64,000 bases of DNA from Bradyrhizobium sp. CSA207 (GCF_029051685.1 NZ_JAACFT010000020.1:104421-168420), one strand, 5' to 3'; positions 1 through 9,952 are shown, counted from the stretch's first letter. Numbers and translations are program-made. The notes: generated by a model from the sequence alone, not told the origin.

Positions 1-41
1 AAATTTGGCACAGTGAACCGAAAACTCACTTATCCTGCATC

Positions 42-62
42 TAATGTCCATCACTGACATTA
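42..62. promoter_or_regulatory. Inverted repeat, possible operator
   Basis: TAATGTC, a 7-base spacer, then GACATTA form a perfect 7+7 inverted repeat about 130 bases before the oxidoreductase start. The arm length and spacing suit a dimeric regulator. No specific regulator can be named from sequence; the IclR remnant nearby is one candidate. Functional status is inference. Confidence 0.35.
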
Positions 63-194
63 TACCATTCGGCTAGAGCGCAGTTTTGCAGGACCGCGCG
101 GATAAAGCATAAAGTGCTGAGCTCCTATCGAATCCAACGCCGCACGCGCCGGCGCATGACTTACGATGCGCCGAGCAAACACCAGGAAGTCACG

Positions 195-1520
195 ATGCCC
201 GCGCCACTCAGCCATATCGAGACCTCGCCGGATATTCCCCCCAGCGCCGACGCGGTGGTCATCGGAGGCGGCATCGTTGGAGTGTTTGCAGCCTATTATC
301 TCACCCTGAGAGGCCTTAGCGTCGCCCTTGTGGAAAAGGGGCGGATCGGAGCCGAGCAGTCCAGCCGAAACTGGGGCTGGTGCCGCCAGCAAAACCGCGA
401 TGCCCGAGAGTTGCCGATGGCAACCAGGAGTCTGGACCTCTGGGAGAGATTTGGCGCCGAAAGCGGCGAGAACACGGGTTTTTCCCGCTGTGGTCTCCTG
501 TATCTCAGCAATGATGAGGACGAGATCGAGGGATGGGCGCGCTGGCGCGACTTCGCGCAAAGGGTCGGCGTGACCACACACATGCTCAGTGCGACCGAGG
601 CGACGCAGCGCGGCGCAGCGACGGGGCGAACCTGGAGGGGCGGAGTCTTCTCGCCTACCGACGGCACCGCCGATCCTGCCAACGCCGCGCCGGCGGTGGC
701 GCGAGCGATCCTCAAAGCTGGGGGCACTGTGCATCAGATGTGTGCCGCTCGTGGGTTCGAGACCGAGGGCGGCCGCGTGAGCGCGGTGGTGACGGAGCGC
801 GGCACGATTCGTACGCGGGTCGCCATACTGGCGGGCGGCGCGTGGTCCTCGTCCTTCTGCCATCAGGCCGGCATTCGCCTTCCGCTCGCCTCGATCCGCT
901 CGTCCATCCTGTCTGTCTCGGAGGGTGCGAAAGGCCTGCCGGACGCACTCCACACCTCCGCGGTTTCGATTACGAAACGGAGCGATGGCGGATATACGCT
1001 CGCCATCAGCGGCCGAGGCCGCATCGATCCAACTGCGCAGCAGCTCCGCTTCGCCCCGCAATTCCTGCCGATGTTCTTGCGGCGTTGGCGCAGTCTGCTC
1101 CCGGGCAGCCTCGAAGGGGTCAGGTCCGGACACGAAACGCTCCAGCGTTGGCGCGTGAACGAGCCGACGCCGATGGAGCGCATGCGCATTCTGGATCCCG
1201 CGCCCGATCAAGGGACGATCGAACTTACGCAACGTCGCGCCCTTGAACTGTTGCCGGCATTGAAAGACGCGAAGATCACCGCCGCGTGGGGCGGCTACAT
1301 CGACTCGACACCCGATGGCGTGCCGGTCATCGGAGAGGCTTCTGGCCAGCCTGGATTGATATTGGCCGCAGGCTTTAGTGGCCACGGCTTTGGTATCGGC
1401 CCTGGATCGGGGCACCTCATCGCGGACATGGTGACCGGCGCCGCGCCGATTGTCGATCCAACGCCCTATTGGCCAGGTCGCTTTGCCGGACTTGCGGTCG
1501 GAAAGGTCTCTGAATTTTAG
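195..1520 (+). CDS. FAD-dependent oxidoreductase, DAO/DadA family
   Basis: A 441-residue flavoprotein of the D-amino-acid/glycine oxidase superfamily. These enzymes oxidise an amine or amino acid using FAD. The N-terminal Rossmann motif VVIGGGIVGVFAAYYL binds the ADP part of FAD and is followed by the E-K of the second strand (VALVEKGRIGAEQSSRN). The C-terminal block GGYIDSTPDGVPVIGE with AAGFSGHGFGIGPGSG is the family's second FAD-contact region. I chose the ATG at 195 because AGGAAG lies 7-12 bases upstream; an in-frame codon at 114 would add about 27 unconserved-looking residues. The substrate is not evident. It stands alone, with IclR and alcohol dehydrogenase remnants downstream, so it may be what is left of a catabolic cluster. 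Confidence 0.85.
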   Translation: MPAPLSHIETSPDIPPSADAVVIGGGIVGVFAAYYLTLRGLSVALVEKGRIGAEQSSRNWGWCRQQNRDARELPMATRSLDLWERFGAESGENTGFSRCGLLYLSNDEDEIEGWARWRDFAQRVGVTTHMLSATEATQRGAATGRTWRGGVFSPTDGTADPANAAPAVARAILKAGGTVHQMCAARGFETEGGRVSAVVTERGTIRTRVAILAGGAWSSSFCHQAGIRLPLASIRSSILSVSEGAKGLPDALHTSAVSITKRSDGGYTLAISGRGRIDPTAQQLRFAPQFLPMFLRRWRSLLPGSLEGVRSGHETLQRWRVNEPTPMERMRILDPAPDQGTIELTQRRALELLPALKDAKITAAWGGYIDSTPDGVPVIGEASGQPGLILAAGFSGHGFGIGPGSGHLIADMVTGAAPIVDPTPYWPGRFAGLAVGKVSEF

Positions 1521-1705
1521 GGATTGGAAGCTGGTCGAACGGTGGGTGATATCAGCCGCACGGTTCGGCTTGCGGGTCGGTGCTGCTGAGGCTGGAAGCA
1601 GGACTGCGGAACGGCCTGCAAGGCGGGATTGCCTCGGTGTGGCCTCCGCCACGGGTAACCGCCGAAATTCAGAGGCGTGTTGCGGCGAGGGCATGGGACG
1701 CAAGC

Positions 1706-2372
1706 TCAGCCTACGCTGATCTTGCGCGCCGCCGCGTTGACCATGCCGCCCCAGATCTTTTCGTTTTGTTCGACGTAGCGGGAAGCGGGCATGGAGATGC
1801 AGAGACCGCCAACCGGTCGGCCCTGCGAATCGAGAATGGCGGCGCCGATCGCGCAGACGACTGGACGATAGTAGCGAAGATTGAGCGAATAGCCGCGCTC
1901 GCGCACACGATCGAGCTCCGCGCGCAATGCCTCCGGGTCCGTGATCGTGTTCTCGGTATAGCGCGTCAGTCCGCGCTGGATAATGGCTTCGATTTCGTCC
2001 GGCGAAAGGTGCGCCATCACGGCCGTGCCGATGGCGGTTGCATGAATAGGCGATCGATCGCCGATCGGACTGAAGGTCCTGACGTTCTGGGCACAGTCCA
2101 CGCGATCGATCAGGAGCATGGCATCGAGCCCATCCGGGATGGATAGATGCACGGTCTCGTTCACTTGGTCGCGCAACTCCTGCATGGGCTTGCGCGCCAC
2201 GACCTAGAGCTGTCCGCCTTGCAGCTCCGGCACCTGAAGGTGGAGCACACGACGGCCGATCTGCCAGCGAGTCGCTTCCCCGCCGACCGTACACAGCCAG
2301 CCGGTCGTCGCGAATGTTTGCAAGATCCGCTGCGTCGTGGATTTGGGCAGATCGAGGCGGCGCGCATAGCAT
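1706..2372 (-). pseudogene. IclR-family regulator, broken
   Basis: The C-terminal effector-binding domain of an IclR repressor is intact from 2200 down to 1706 (LRYYRPVVCAIGAAILDSQG, GGLCISMPASR). Reading upstream in the same frame gives the recognition-helix region of the winged HTH (ARRLDLPKSTTQRILQTF), but a TAG stop at about 2206-2208 separates the two parts. The first half of the HTH is missing: a TGA closes the frame near 2371 and no start is available. The gene is therefore 5'-truncated and carries a nonsense codon. It faces away from an equally 5'-truncated alcohol dehydrogenase, so one deletion may have removed both promoters. Confidence 0.75.
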
Positions 2373-2399
2373 CACGCCGGCTTTTCCCGACAGCGCTTG

Positions 2400-2936
2400 C
2401 CATCCCGTTAGGTCCTGGACAACACAGTGACGCAGGCCATCGTCGGCTATCCCGAACGAGGAGAAGCTCAGCCTCGCTTACCGACTCGGAGCCACGCAAC
2501 TCATCAATACGGCGAGCACGGGGCTAGTCGAGACCATCGCCCAATGGGGGCGAGCAAGGGGGTGAGCGGAGTAGATCACGTGATCGACTGTGTCGCCGCG
2601 CCCTCGACCTTCTCAGACGCACTCGCCATCGTGCGCAAGGGCCGGGCGGGGTTTGGCCCCGGCGGCACCGTCGTCATCGTCGGCGTGGCGCATCGGCCGG
2701 CGGAGCTTGATCTACGCTTCATCCAGCTGCACGGAATCGCGATCAAGGGATGTTTCGGCGGCGATACGCAAGGCGATCGCGACGTCGCGACCTACGTCGG
2801 GTGGTTCGACGATGCAGCCGTCGGTCTCCGCGCCCTTGTCACCCACAGCTACGGGCTTCGCGATGCCTTGCACGCGGTGACCGATTTGCGGGACGGCAAG
2901 ATCACCGGGCGAGGCATCTTCGCCATCGGGCGTAAT
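2400..2936 (+). pseudogene. Zinc alcohol dehydrogenase C-terminal fragment
   Basis: This is the nucleotide-binding and C-terminal half of a medium-chain alcohol dehydrogenase. One frame (about 2448-2560) reads PNEEKLSLAYRLGATQLINT. A one-base shift near 2560 moves the match to a second frame, VSGVDHVIDCVAAPSTFSDA ... GPGGTVVIVGVAHRPAELDL, ending at GKITGRGIFAIG. The N-terminal catalytic domain with its zinc ligands is absent and no proper stop follows the conserved end. It is non-functional as it stands, truncated at the same junction (about 2372-2440) as the neighbouring IclR remnant. Confidence 0.7.
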
Positions 2937-3018
2937 TGGTCAGCCAATCCATCAGGAGCACGGCGTTCTCGGGTAGACCGGCGGACGCACTATCCTTGGT
3001 TCGACCACGCGTTAACGG

Positions 3019-4266
3019 TCACAGGTCCTTTTCGGCGAGCTCGCGAAACTCGTCAGGAACCGAACGCGGGATGCCGAGCGCCACGGAGCCGTATCCGATC
3101 GCATCCCATCCAAAACGATCGCGGATCTTATCGACGGCACGGTCGGCCGCCCAACGCGCCATGCCTATTTTGCTGCCGGGGCGGCGCCGTTCATCTCGAA
3201 GCCCAAGCGGAAGCTCCAGCTCAAGATCCCAATCTTCCTCGAGATGCGAGACGGAGATTGCGAGGAGCGAAATGGTCTTCTCGTCAGGGTGATCTGCGAG
3301 GACGGCACGCACCAGGTCCTCGGCGAGTTCGGCAAGGATCATGGTCGCCGCGATAGGCGCGTCGAGCGTTACCGAGCGCGTAGCCGAGTTCAGGCCGGCG
3401 AAGCGAACGCGGACCGTCACGGTTCGGCCCGGCCTGCCCTTGGCCCGGAGCCGGGAGCCGATTCGGTCTGCGAGGTGAAGCAGGGTTGGTCGAAAAACCC
3501 GCTCTTCGGCAGGCTTCCTGCCGATCGCCGATTGTGCTCCCGCCGATCGGGCTCCGCGGTCAGCCTTGACGTCGCGTGGATCACGATTCCATGCCAGCGC
3601 TGCAAGCTTCTCTCCTGCCGCAGGACCGAGCAGCCGCTCAAGCGAGCCTCCCGGTGTCTTTGCCAACTCTCCGATTGTGAGCACGCCAATCTTGGCGAGC
3701 CGCGCTTTTGTGACTGGACCAACTCCCCACATCAGCTCGACCGGCAGATCGTGAAGGAATTGCAACTCTCTGTCGGGATCGACGACCACCAGCCCATCGG
3801 GCTTGGCCACTTGCGAGGCAATCTTTGCGAGATGCTTGGTGCGAGCCACGCCAACCGAAATCGGAAGGCCGAGTTCAGCCCGGACGCGTTGGCGGATTGT
3901 CCTCGCAATTTCGTCGGGTGGACCGAACAGATGGGTGCAGCCAGCAACGTCGGCGAAGGCCTCGTCGATGGAAATCCGCTCCACCATAGGCGTGAAATCG
4001 CCGATCAGCGTGATGGCGGCGTCGCCCAGTCGCCGATATTCCTCAAAATGCCCGCTCACAAAAGTGAGTTGCGGACAGAGCTCGCGCGCTCGCCGTCCCG
4101 GCATCCCTCCGTGGACCCCGAACGCCTTAGCCTCGTAAGACGCGGCAAGTACAACTCCGCCGCCGACGGCGACGGCCTTGCCGCGCAATGAAGGATCAAG
4201 CAGCTGCTCTACCGAAGCATAGAAGGCGTCCAGGTCCGCATGGAGGATGGTGGCTGTCGTCGCCAT
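3019..4266 (-). CDS. dinB: DNA polymerase IV (Y family)
   Basis: A 415-residue translesion polymerase that copies past damaged bases. The N-terminus ILHADLDAFYASVEQ carries the first catalytic aspartates and a tyrosine steric gate near residue 16. RISIDEAFADV supplies the second Asp-Glu pair. The helix-hairpin-helix region (LPVELMWGVGPVTKARLAKI) and a little-finger domain follow, so the gene is full length. The ATG at 4266 gives the usual N-terminus. A perfect alphaproteobacterial LexA box lies 41-55 bases upstream, so SOS induction is expected. It is alone, flanked by a degraded alcohol dehydrogenase and a sugar-catabolism pair. Confidence 0.93.
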   Translation of the reverse strand: MATTATILHADLDAFYASVEQLLDPSLRGKAVAVGGGVVLAASYEAKAFGVHGGMPGRRARELCPQLTFVSGHFEEYRRLGDAAITLIGDFTPMVERISIDEAFADVAGCTHLFGPPDEIARTIRQRVRAELGLPISVGVARTKHLAKIASQVAKPDGLVVVDPDRELQFLHDLPVELMWGVGPVTKARLAKIGVLTIGELAKTPGGSLERLLGPAAGEKLAALAWNRDPRDVKADRGARSAGAQSAIGRKPAEERVFRPTLLHLADRIGSRLRAKGRPGRTVTVRVRFAGLNSATRSVTLDAPIAATMILAELAEDLVRAVLADHPDEKTISLLAISVSHLEEDWDLELELPLGLRDERRRPGSKIGMARWAADRAVDKIRDRFGWDAIGYGSVALGIPRSVPDEFRELAEKDL

Positions 4267-4306
4267 CCGACCGTTCGTCCGTCACGGTTCGAGGAAACTC
4301 TTGATG

Positions 4307-4321
4307 GAACATAATGAGAAC
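4307..4321 (-). promoter_or_regulatory. LexA (SOS) box upstream of dinB
   Basis: On the minus strand the sequence reads GTTC-TCATTAT-GTTC, an exact match to the GTTC-N7-GTTC direct repeat recognised by LexA in alphaproteobacteria. It sits 41-55 bases before the dinB start, where LexA would cover the promoter. Function is inferred from motif and position. Confidence 0.7.
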
Positions 4322-4439
4322 ATCAGCAGTGAGTGTCAAGCCGGCCGGCGAACCTGTCGGACTGAAGCGTCCAAACGCGTCGTAAGGCGCGATCGGCACC
4401 GCCACGCAGCCAGGTTCAGCTCAACAGAACTGTCGGCAT

Positions 4440-5615
4440 CTACGTCATTCGAATCCAGGCGCCATTGCTTGCAGACGAATTCACCGCAGCGTCGATGAAT
4501 TTCATGCCGGCGAGGCCATCCTCGACGGTCGGGAAAATCACCGCCGGATCCGGTGCTTTGCCGGCCTGCGCCGCACGAATGGCGCGCGCTGCCTCAGCAT
4601 AGATCGTTGCAAAACCCTCGAGATATCCTTCGGGGTGCCCCGATGGCACGCGGGTGACGCGGCCCGCCTCGACCAAGGCCCCGGCACCGCCGCGGGTCAG
4701 GAACTGCTTGGGCTGCCCGTAACGCGTGAACCAGAGATAGTTCGGATTTTCTTGTGCCCATTCGAGCCCGCCCTTGGTCCCATAGACGCGCAGCGTCAGG
4801 CCGTTCTCATTGCCGACCGCGACCTGGCTCGCCCAAAGCATCCCTTTGGCACCGCCCTTCCACTTGAGGAGGATCTGGACATCGTCATCGAGACGCCGGC
4901 CGCCGACGAAGGTCGAAAGTTGCGCGAGCAGTTCCTCAAGCTCGAGACCTGTGACGAAGCAGGCAAGATTGTAGGCGTGGGTGCCGATGTCGCCAATGCA
5001 ACCGCCAGCGCCGGAACGGGTCGGGTCCGTGCGCCACGCGGCCTGCTTGTGGCCGCTTGCTTCCAATGGCTCCGTCAGCCAATCCTGCAGATATTCGGCC
5101 TGAACTAGCCGGATCTCGCCGAGATCGCCGTTCGCCACCATGGCGCGGGCCTGTCGGACCATGGGATAGCCCGTGTAGTTGTGCGTCACGACGAAAATCT
5201 TGCCCGTCTTCCTGACCAGCTCCACCAGTTCCTCTGCCTCGGCGAGGCTCCTGGTGAGCGGTTTGTCGCAGATGACGTGGATGCCGGCTTCAAGGAACGC
5301 CCTGGCGACCGGGGCGTGCAGGTGGTTGGGGGTCACGATCGAGACCGCCTCGATGCCGTCCGGGCGCGCCGCCTCCGCCTTCGCCATCTCTTCGAAAGAG
5401 GTATAGGCGCGGCCGTCGGCGATACCGAGTTCTCGCGCGGAGGCTTTTGCTCGCGCCGGATCCGACGCCAGAGCACCGGCCGTCAGCACAAACTGGTCGT
5501 CGATACGCGCGGCGGTACGATGGACGGACCCGATAAAGGCCCCTTGACCGCCGCCGACCATGCCCAGCCGGATACGAGCATGACCGCCGCCCCCGCCGCT
5601 TGCCTCAATAACCAT
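4440..5615 (-). CDS. Gfo/Idh/MocA-family NAD(P)-dependent dehydrogenase
   Basis: A 391-residue oxidoreductase of the glucose-fructose oxidoreductase / inositol dehydrogenase family. The N-terminal Rossmann motif LGMVGGGQGAFIGSVHR binds NAD(P). The signature EAGIHVICDKPLTRSLAEAE contains the conserved Lys of the C-K-P motif, and GGCIGDIGTHAYNLACFVTG contains the D-x-G-x-H catalytic segment. GAGGAA lies just upstream of the ATG. It starts 14 bases after the isomerase/epimerase gene stops, in the same direction, so the two form an operon for a sugar or cyclitol. The exact substrate cannot be read from sequence. Confidence 0.9.
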   Translation of the reverse strand: MVIEASGGGGGHARIRLGMVGGGQGAFIGSVHRTAARIDDQFVLTAGALASDPARAKASARELGIADGRAYTSFEEMAKAEAARPDGIEAVSIVTPNHLHAPVARAFLEAGIHVICDKPLTRSLAEAEELVELVRKTGKIFVVTHNYTGYPMVRQARAMVANGDLGEIRLVQAEYLQDWLTEPLEASGHKQAAWRTDPTRSGAGGCIGDIGTHAYNLACFVTGLELEELLAQLSTFVGGRRLDDDVQILLKWKGGAKGMLWASQVAVGNENGLTLRVYGTKGGLEWAQENPNYLWFTRYGQPKQFLTRGGAGALVEAGRVTRVPSGHPEGYLEGFATIYAEAARAIRAAQAGKAPDPAVIFPTVEDGLAGMKFIDAAVNSSASNGAWIRMT

Positions 5616-5629
5616 TTCTTGTTCCTCGC

Positions 5630-6685
5630 TCAGGAGATGCCGAGCATTTTGCGGTTCATCCGGTCGTCGGCGCCGGAGCCCGCGAAATCGTCGAACGGCT
5701 TCTCGGTCACCCGGATGATGTGCCTTTTGATGAATTCGGCGCCCTCGCGCGCGCCCTGCTCAGGATGCTTCAGCGCGCATTCCCATTCCAGCACCGCCCA
5801 GCTATCGTAATCGTACTGCGTCAGCTTCGAGAAGATCGCGCCGAAATCGATCTGTCCATCGCCTGGCGAGCGAAAGCGGCCGGCACGGTCGACCCAGCTC
5901 TGGAACCCGCCATAGACGCCTTGGCGGCCCGTCGGGTTGAACTCGGCATCCTTGACGTGGAAGGCTTTGATGCGCTCGTGGTAGATGTCGATGTAGGCGA
6001 GATAGTCGAGCTGCTGCAGCACGAAGTGCGACGGATCGTAGAGCAGGTTGGCGCGCTTGTGGCCCTTCACCCGATCGAGAAACATCTCATAGGAGACGCC
6101 GTCGTGAAGGTCCTCGCCGGGATGTATCTCATAGGCGAGATCGACACCGTGCTCGTCCGCATAGTCGAGGATCGGGCGCCAGCGCTTGGCGAGCTCGTCG
6201 AAGGCGGCCTCGATAAGGCCGGCTGGACGCTGCGGCCAGGGATAGACATAGGGCCAGGCCAACGCGCCGGAGAAGGTCGCCTGCGCCGTGAGCCCGAGGC
6301 GTCCTGAGGCGCGAATTGCGCGCTTGACCTGGTCGACGGCCCACTCGGTGCGGGCCTTGGGATTGCCGCGCACCTCCGGTACGGCGAAGCCGTCGAATGC
6401 TGCGTCATAAGCCGGATGCACGGCGACGAGCTGGCCCTGAAGATGGGTCGAGAGTTCGGTGATGGAAAGGCGATGTTCGGCCGCTATCCCCCTCACCTCA
6501 TCGGCATAGTCCTGGGACTCGGACGCCTTGTTGAGGTCGAAGAGTCGCCTGTCCCAGCTCGGGATCTGAATCCCCTCATAGCCGAGCGAGGCAGCCCATT
6601 CGCAGATCGCGTCGAAGGAGTTGAACGGCGCCGCATCGGCCGTGAACTGGGCGAGGAATATCGCCGGTCCCTTGATCATCTTCAT
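5630..6685 (-). CDS. Sugar phosphate isomerase/epimerase (xylose-isomerase-like TIM barrel)
   Basis: A 351-residue TIM-barrel protein of the AP endonuclease 2 / IolE-like superfamily. Conserved metal-site segments are visible: YEGIQIPSWDRRLFDL near the N-terminus, VDLAYEIHPGEDLHDG (Glu, His), NLLYDPSHFVLQQLDY (Asp, His), IKAFHVKDAEF (His, Asp) and a late glutamate in WAVLEWECALKHPEQG. I placed the start at ATG 6685, preceded by GAGGGAAG; a longer reading frame adds only 12 unlikely residues. It leads the operon with the Gfo/Idh dehydrogenase, a pairing typical of sugar or inositol breakdown. Confidence 0.87.
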   Translation of the reverse strand: MKMIKGPAIFLAQFTADAAPFNSFDAICEWAASLGYEGIQIPSWDRRLFDLNKASESQDYADEVRGIAAEHRLSITELSTHLQGQLVAVHPAYDAAFDGFAVPEVRGNPKARTEWAVDQVKRAIRASGRLGLTAQATFSGALAWPYVYPWPQRPAGLIEAAFDELAKRWRPILDYADEHGVDLAYEIHPGEDLHDGVSYEMFLDRVKGHKRANLLYDPSHFVLQQLDYLAYIDIYHERIKAFHVKDAEFNPTGRQGVYGGFQSWVDRAGRFRSPGDGQIDFGAIFSKLTQYDYDSWAVLEWECALKHPEQGAREGAEFIKRHIIRVTEKPFDDFAGSGADDRMNRKMLGIS

Positions 6686-6866
6686 CTCGTGCTTCCCTCT
6701 CCCTGGATGCTCCGGCAGCACGTGCCCGCCGAGCGCGATATCTCAGCAAAACGAAATGTCGCCATCAAGACCGCGCGCGGTCCGCGTCATCACCTCTCGT
6801 AGCGCGATGTCGGCAACCTGATTTCGAAGGATTGTCCTGGAAAGGGATTGTCCTGGAGATGACGCT

Positions 6867-7125
6867 CTATCGGTAAAATCCGAGCACGGCCTTGGTCTCG
6901 AGATATTCCTCCATGCCCTCGAGGCCATATTCCCGGGCGTTGCCGGACGTCGAGGCCGGGACCGGTTCATGGAACATGAGGTCGTGGATTTCCACGGTTT
7001 CGAAAATAGCCGTCCACTGCCGCACGAACCCACGCGCGCAATTTGCCCGGCCAGTCGGCGCTGGGCCGTTTGTCGACTGCCGCGCATTCTGAAAATCACT
7101 CCACCAATGGTCATTGACTGACGGT
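6867..7125 (-). pseudogene. Aldehyde dehydrogenase C-terminal remnant
   Basis: An open stretch with no usable start ends in NAREYGLEGMEEYLETKAVL, which resembles the C-terminal tail of NAD-dependent aldehyde dehydrogenases (R-E-Y-G-L-x-G-x-E-E-Y-L-x-x-K). The frame is open upstream to a TGA at about 7126, but those residues are not ones I can place in the family. The catalytic Cys and NAD-binding regions are missing. I read it as a leftover 3' end; the family call rests on about 25 residues. Confidence 0.4.
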
Positions 7126-7219
7126 CACGATCTTAGGGCGTTGGCGGCCGCAATGCACTTGCGCTGTGCCCGTTGGCGCGCAAAGGCAACGAATCCCGTT
7201 AACCTGAGCGTCGCGAAAT

Positions 7220-8215
7220 TTACTTCTTGGCGATGTTCCAATAGGCCGGGACCGCCGCCTTCACGATGCCGTCAACGTTGCCGCGCACTGCCCGCACCAG
7301 GTAAAGCTGCGCCGCCGGCCAGTAAGGTACATACTCGACCGCTCGGAGTTGGAGTTCGCTCGCGATCTTCTTCTTCAGCTCGGCGTCGGTCGCCAGCGCG
7401 AAGTCGCTGCGCAGTTTCTCGATTTTCTCGTCGCAGGGCCAGCCGAACCATGCCTTCGCACAGTTGGCGCGAAGACCGAGATGTCCCACCGGCTCGAACA
7501 TGTCTGCGCCCGTCGGCCCCGACATGAAGAGCGACCAGCCCCTTTGTCGACCGTCTCCTTCGAGGCGCGGCGTCCGACCAGCGTGGCCCAGTCCATCGCC
7601 TGCGGCTCGACTTTGAGGCCGATCTGCCGCATCAGTTGCTCGGCGACGAGGCTGAACGTGTTGGTCGGGCCGCTCTCGGTGGCATGCAGCACCACGACCG
7701 GCGTACCATCATATCCACTCTCGGCGATCAGCTTCTTCGCCTTCTCAATATCCGGCTTCACCCGGCCGTCTGCCGTGAAGTAGGGTGATGAGCACATGAA
7801 GAAGCTCGGGCAGTTCTTGTAGAGTTTTGGATCGCTGACATAGGCTCTTGCGAACTTTTCCTGATCGATCATGTAGCTGATCGCCTGACGGACCTTCTGG
7901 TTGTTGAAGGCAGCACCGCCGTATTCATGCGGAACACCATCTGCATACCCAGCGTATCCTGCGGCATGGTCTTGATATCGGGGTTCCCGGCGAGCGTTGG
8001 CAAGAAGTCCGGCGGAACTTCCTCGAAGAGGTCGATCTCACCGGCCTGCAATGCGTTGAGCGCGGTCTGCGCATCCGGAATGTAGTGCCATTCAACGCGA
8101 TCGACCTTGACGATCTTGCCACCGGCCAGGCCGCTCGCCGGCTCCTGACGCGGCTTGTAAGTCGGGTTCTTCAGATAGACCACCCTGGAGCCCGGGACCC
8201 ATTCATCCTTCCGTC
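7220..8215 (-). pseudogene. Peptide/dipeptide ABC transporter binding protein, broken
   Basis: Three overlapping frames together spell the C-terminal two thirds of a family-5 (DppA-like) solute-binding protein: EWVPGSRVVYLKNPTYKPR at the top, then DPKLYKNCPSFFMCSSPYFT and GYDGTPVVVLHATESGP, and finally WFGWPCDEKIEKLRSDF to the stop at 7220. Frame changes occur near 7920 and 7530. The N-terminal signal peptide and first lobe are missing; the frame hits a TGA just beyond 8215, about 70 bases from a decayed integrase. The gene is dead, possibly cut when an integrated element arrived or left. Confidence 0.8.
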
Positions 8216-8288
8216 GAACTCAACCCTTCCAATTGCCCGAATCCGCCAACACCGTTTGAAATCCGTTTTGGCGGTCTTGGATTCTCGC

Positions 8289-9290
8289 ATGGCCGATATC
8301 CGAATTCCCCTCACCGACAAGACGATCGCTCAATTACCTGCTCCGAAGGAAGGCTGGTACTTGGCGCGTGATACAGAATTGAGGGGCTTTTTCGTAGTTA
8401 TCGGAAAGCGACGGAGGACTTTTACCGTCCAGGGCGACCTCAGGCGGGGAGGCAAGCGAGCTTCATCCATTAGGGTTTCCATTGGCGACGCTAGTGAGAT
8501 GTCGACCCGAGCTGCGCGCCACTGCCAAAGAGTACTTGGCCCAGATTAGCCGCGGGCGGCACCCGAAGAACGACAAACAAGCCAACGGAGCGCATTCCGC
8601 TCCAGTGATGGCGGTTGGCGGGACAGTCGCGAGCATCACTCTCAGGCAGGCCTGGGAGCGGTATCTCGAGGCTCATCTGATGCGGAAGAACCGCAGCGAA
8701 AAGACAATCGAGGGCTACCGCGACCACGTCGATCGCATTTTGCAGAATGGCTCGACACCACTCTCCATGAGCTCGCAACCGATCCATCTCGGGTGGCCAA
8801 CAAGCACGACGAGGTCACAAGGGAGAACGGGCCGTACATGGCCAATGGCAGCATGCGGACCCTGCGAGCCATCTACAATCATGCTCGGAAGACGAACAGG
8901 TCGTTGCCGTCAGATAACCCAGCCGATGCTGTCGACTGGAATGTCGACGAGCGCCGCAACACTGGGATGGGACCGGTCGACCTGAAGGGCTGGTTTGTGG
9001 AGCTTGCCGTCCTCGACAACCCCGTACGTAAAGAGTTCCACCTCTTCACTCTCCTTTGCGGATCTCGGCCCACCGCGCTCCAGGAAGCAAAGCCAGAACA
9101 CGTAGATTTTCGGCGCCGTACGCTGCACATTCTCAAACCAAAGGGCGGCAGGAAAAAAGCCTTCGATATTCCGCTGTCACGTCAGATGATCCTCTGCCTT
9201 ATCCGCGCAATTCGCACAAGCTGCTCGAAAATCATCTGCGCAGTCAGCAGCAGGCAATCAGCAGTGCCGTATTTGCTGCGCTAGGCACAT
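8289..9290 (+). pseudogene. Phage/island-type tyrosine recombinase, decayed
   Basis: Starting at ATG 8289, the product begins like an island integrase (MADIRIPLTDKTIAQLPAPK with an N-terminal arm domain, RGFFVVIGKRRRTFTVQGD). Frameshifts near 8510 and 8745 move the match between frames (ATAKEYLAQISRGRHPK; then VANKHDEVTRENGPYMANGS). The catalytic domain starts (FTLLCGSRPTALQEAKPEHV, with the first catalytic Arg). After IPLSRQMI it jumps, in another frame, to a tail ENHLRSQQQAISSAVFAALG, so the H-x-x-R and Tyr region appears deleted. It cannot recombine DNA and marks an old integration event. Confidence 0.8.
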
Positions 9291-9424
9291 TGATTGCTCA
9301 TAATCATGCGCTGCAGAACTGGCTTAGAAGAGGCGCGTACCGACGTGCGACCCGTGGCACCATTTCCGGTGGGAAGCAGGGCGTGGTTAGATCCGTTGCC
9401 AAAATGGAGCAAGGATCGATCTGA

Positions 9425-9952
9425 GGCTCAGCACGTCTGAGAATTCGGCCCCTTATATGGGACTGTGAATCGCTCCAATCCATCATGGGCGCCACGGAAA
9501 AGCGATAGTCTTGATATCCCAGAAACTTATCCCTTTTTGTCGGCGGACTGGAATAGCAACAAGTGCGCCCAGCAATCGGGCGTTACACATGTTTGTAGCC
9601 CAGATGGATTTCTACTGAAACATTCGGACTGCCTATTTGTCGGTGTTCCTAGTGGAACGCCTCGATGAAACGCGGGAACGCGCTTCGCGTCAATCGAAAT
9701 GGAAACTCCGACTTGAAGAGGGACAGCAATGCCGGTCAAGCCTAGTGCAGCGAGAATGATACCTGGTCAAGTTTTCGGCGTAGATGGTGCGACGGCTCAA
9801 TTGGCTGTGAACGACCGACAGAAAAGACGTCCTCTGGAGCGACCGGGACGTCCGTCGGCTGACGCACTCGAATAGGCCAATCCTCACCCTTACGGGCTTC
9901 CAACAGGCGTGAGGACGAGTAAGATGCTGTCTCGTGGTGCCCCGGAGGCGGC
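9425..9952. other. Intergenic region without a recognisable gene
   Basis: About 530 bases between the integrase remnant and the histidine kinase. Small open frames on both strands (up to about 100 codons) have no recognisable motifs, and I see no tRNA or clear direct repeat that could be an attachment site. The last bases provide the GGAGG ribosome site of the kinase gene. Confidence 0.5.

Noticed and set aside
60..2375. A 771-codon minus-strand open frame
   Set aside because: It lies opposite the FAD oxidoreductase, has biased Arg/Ala composition typical of shadow frames in GC-rich DNA, and shows no domain.
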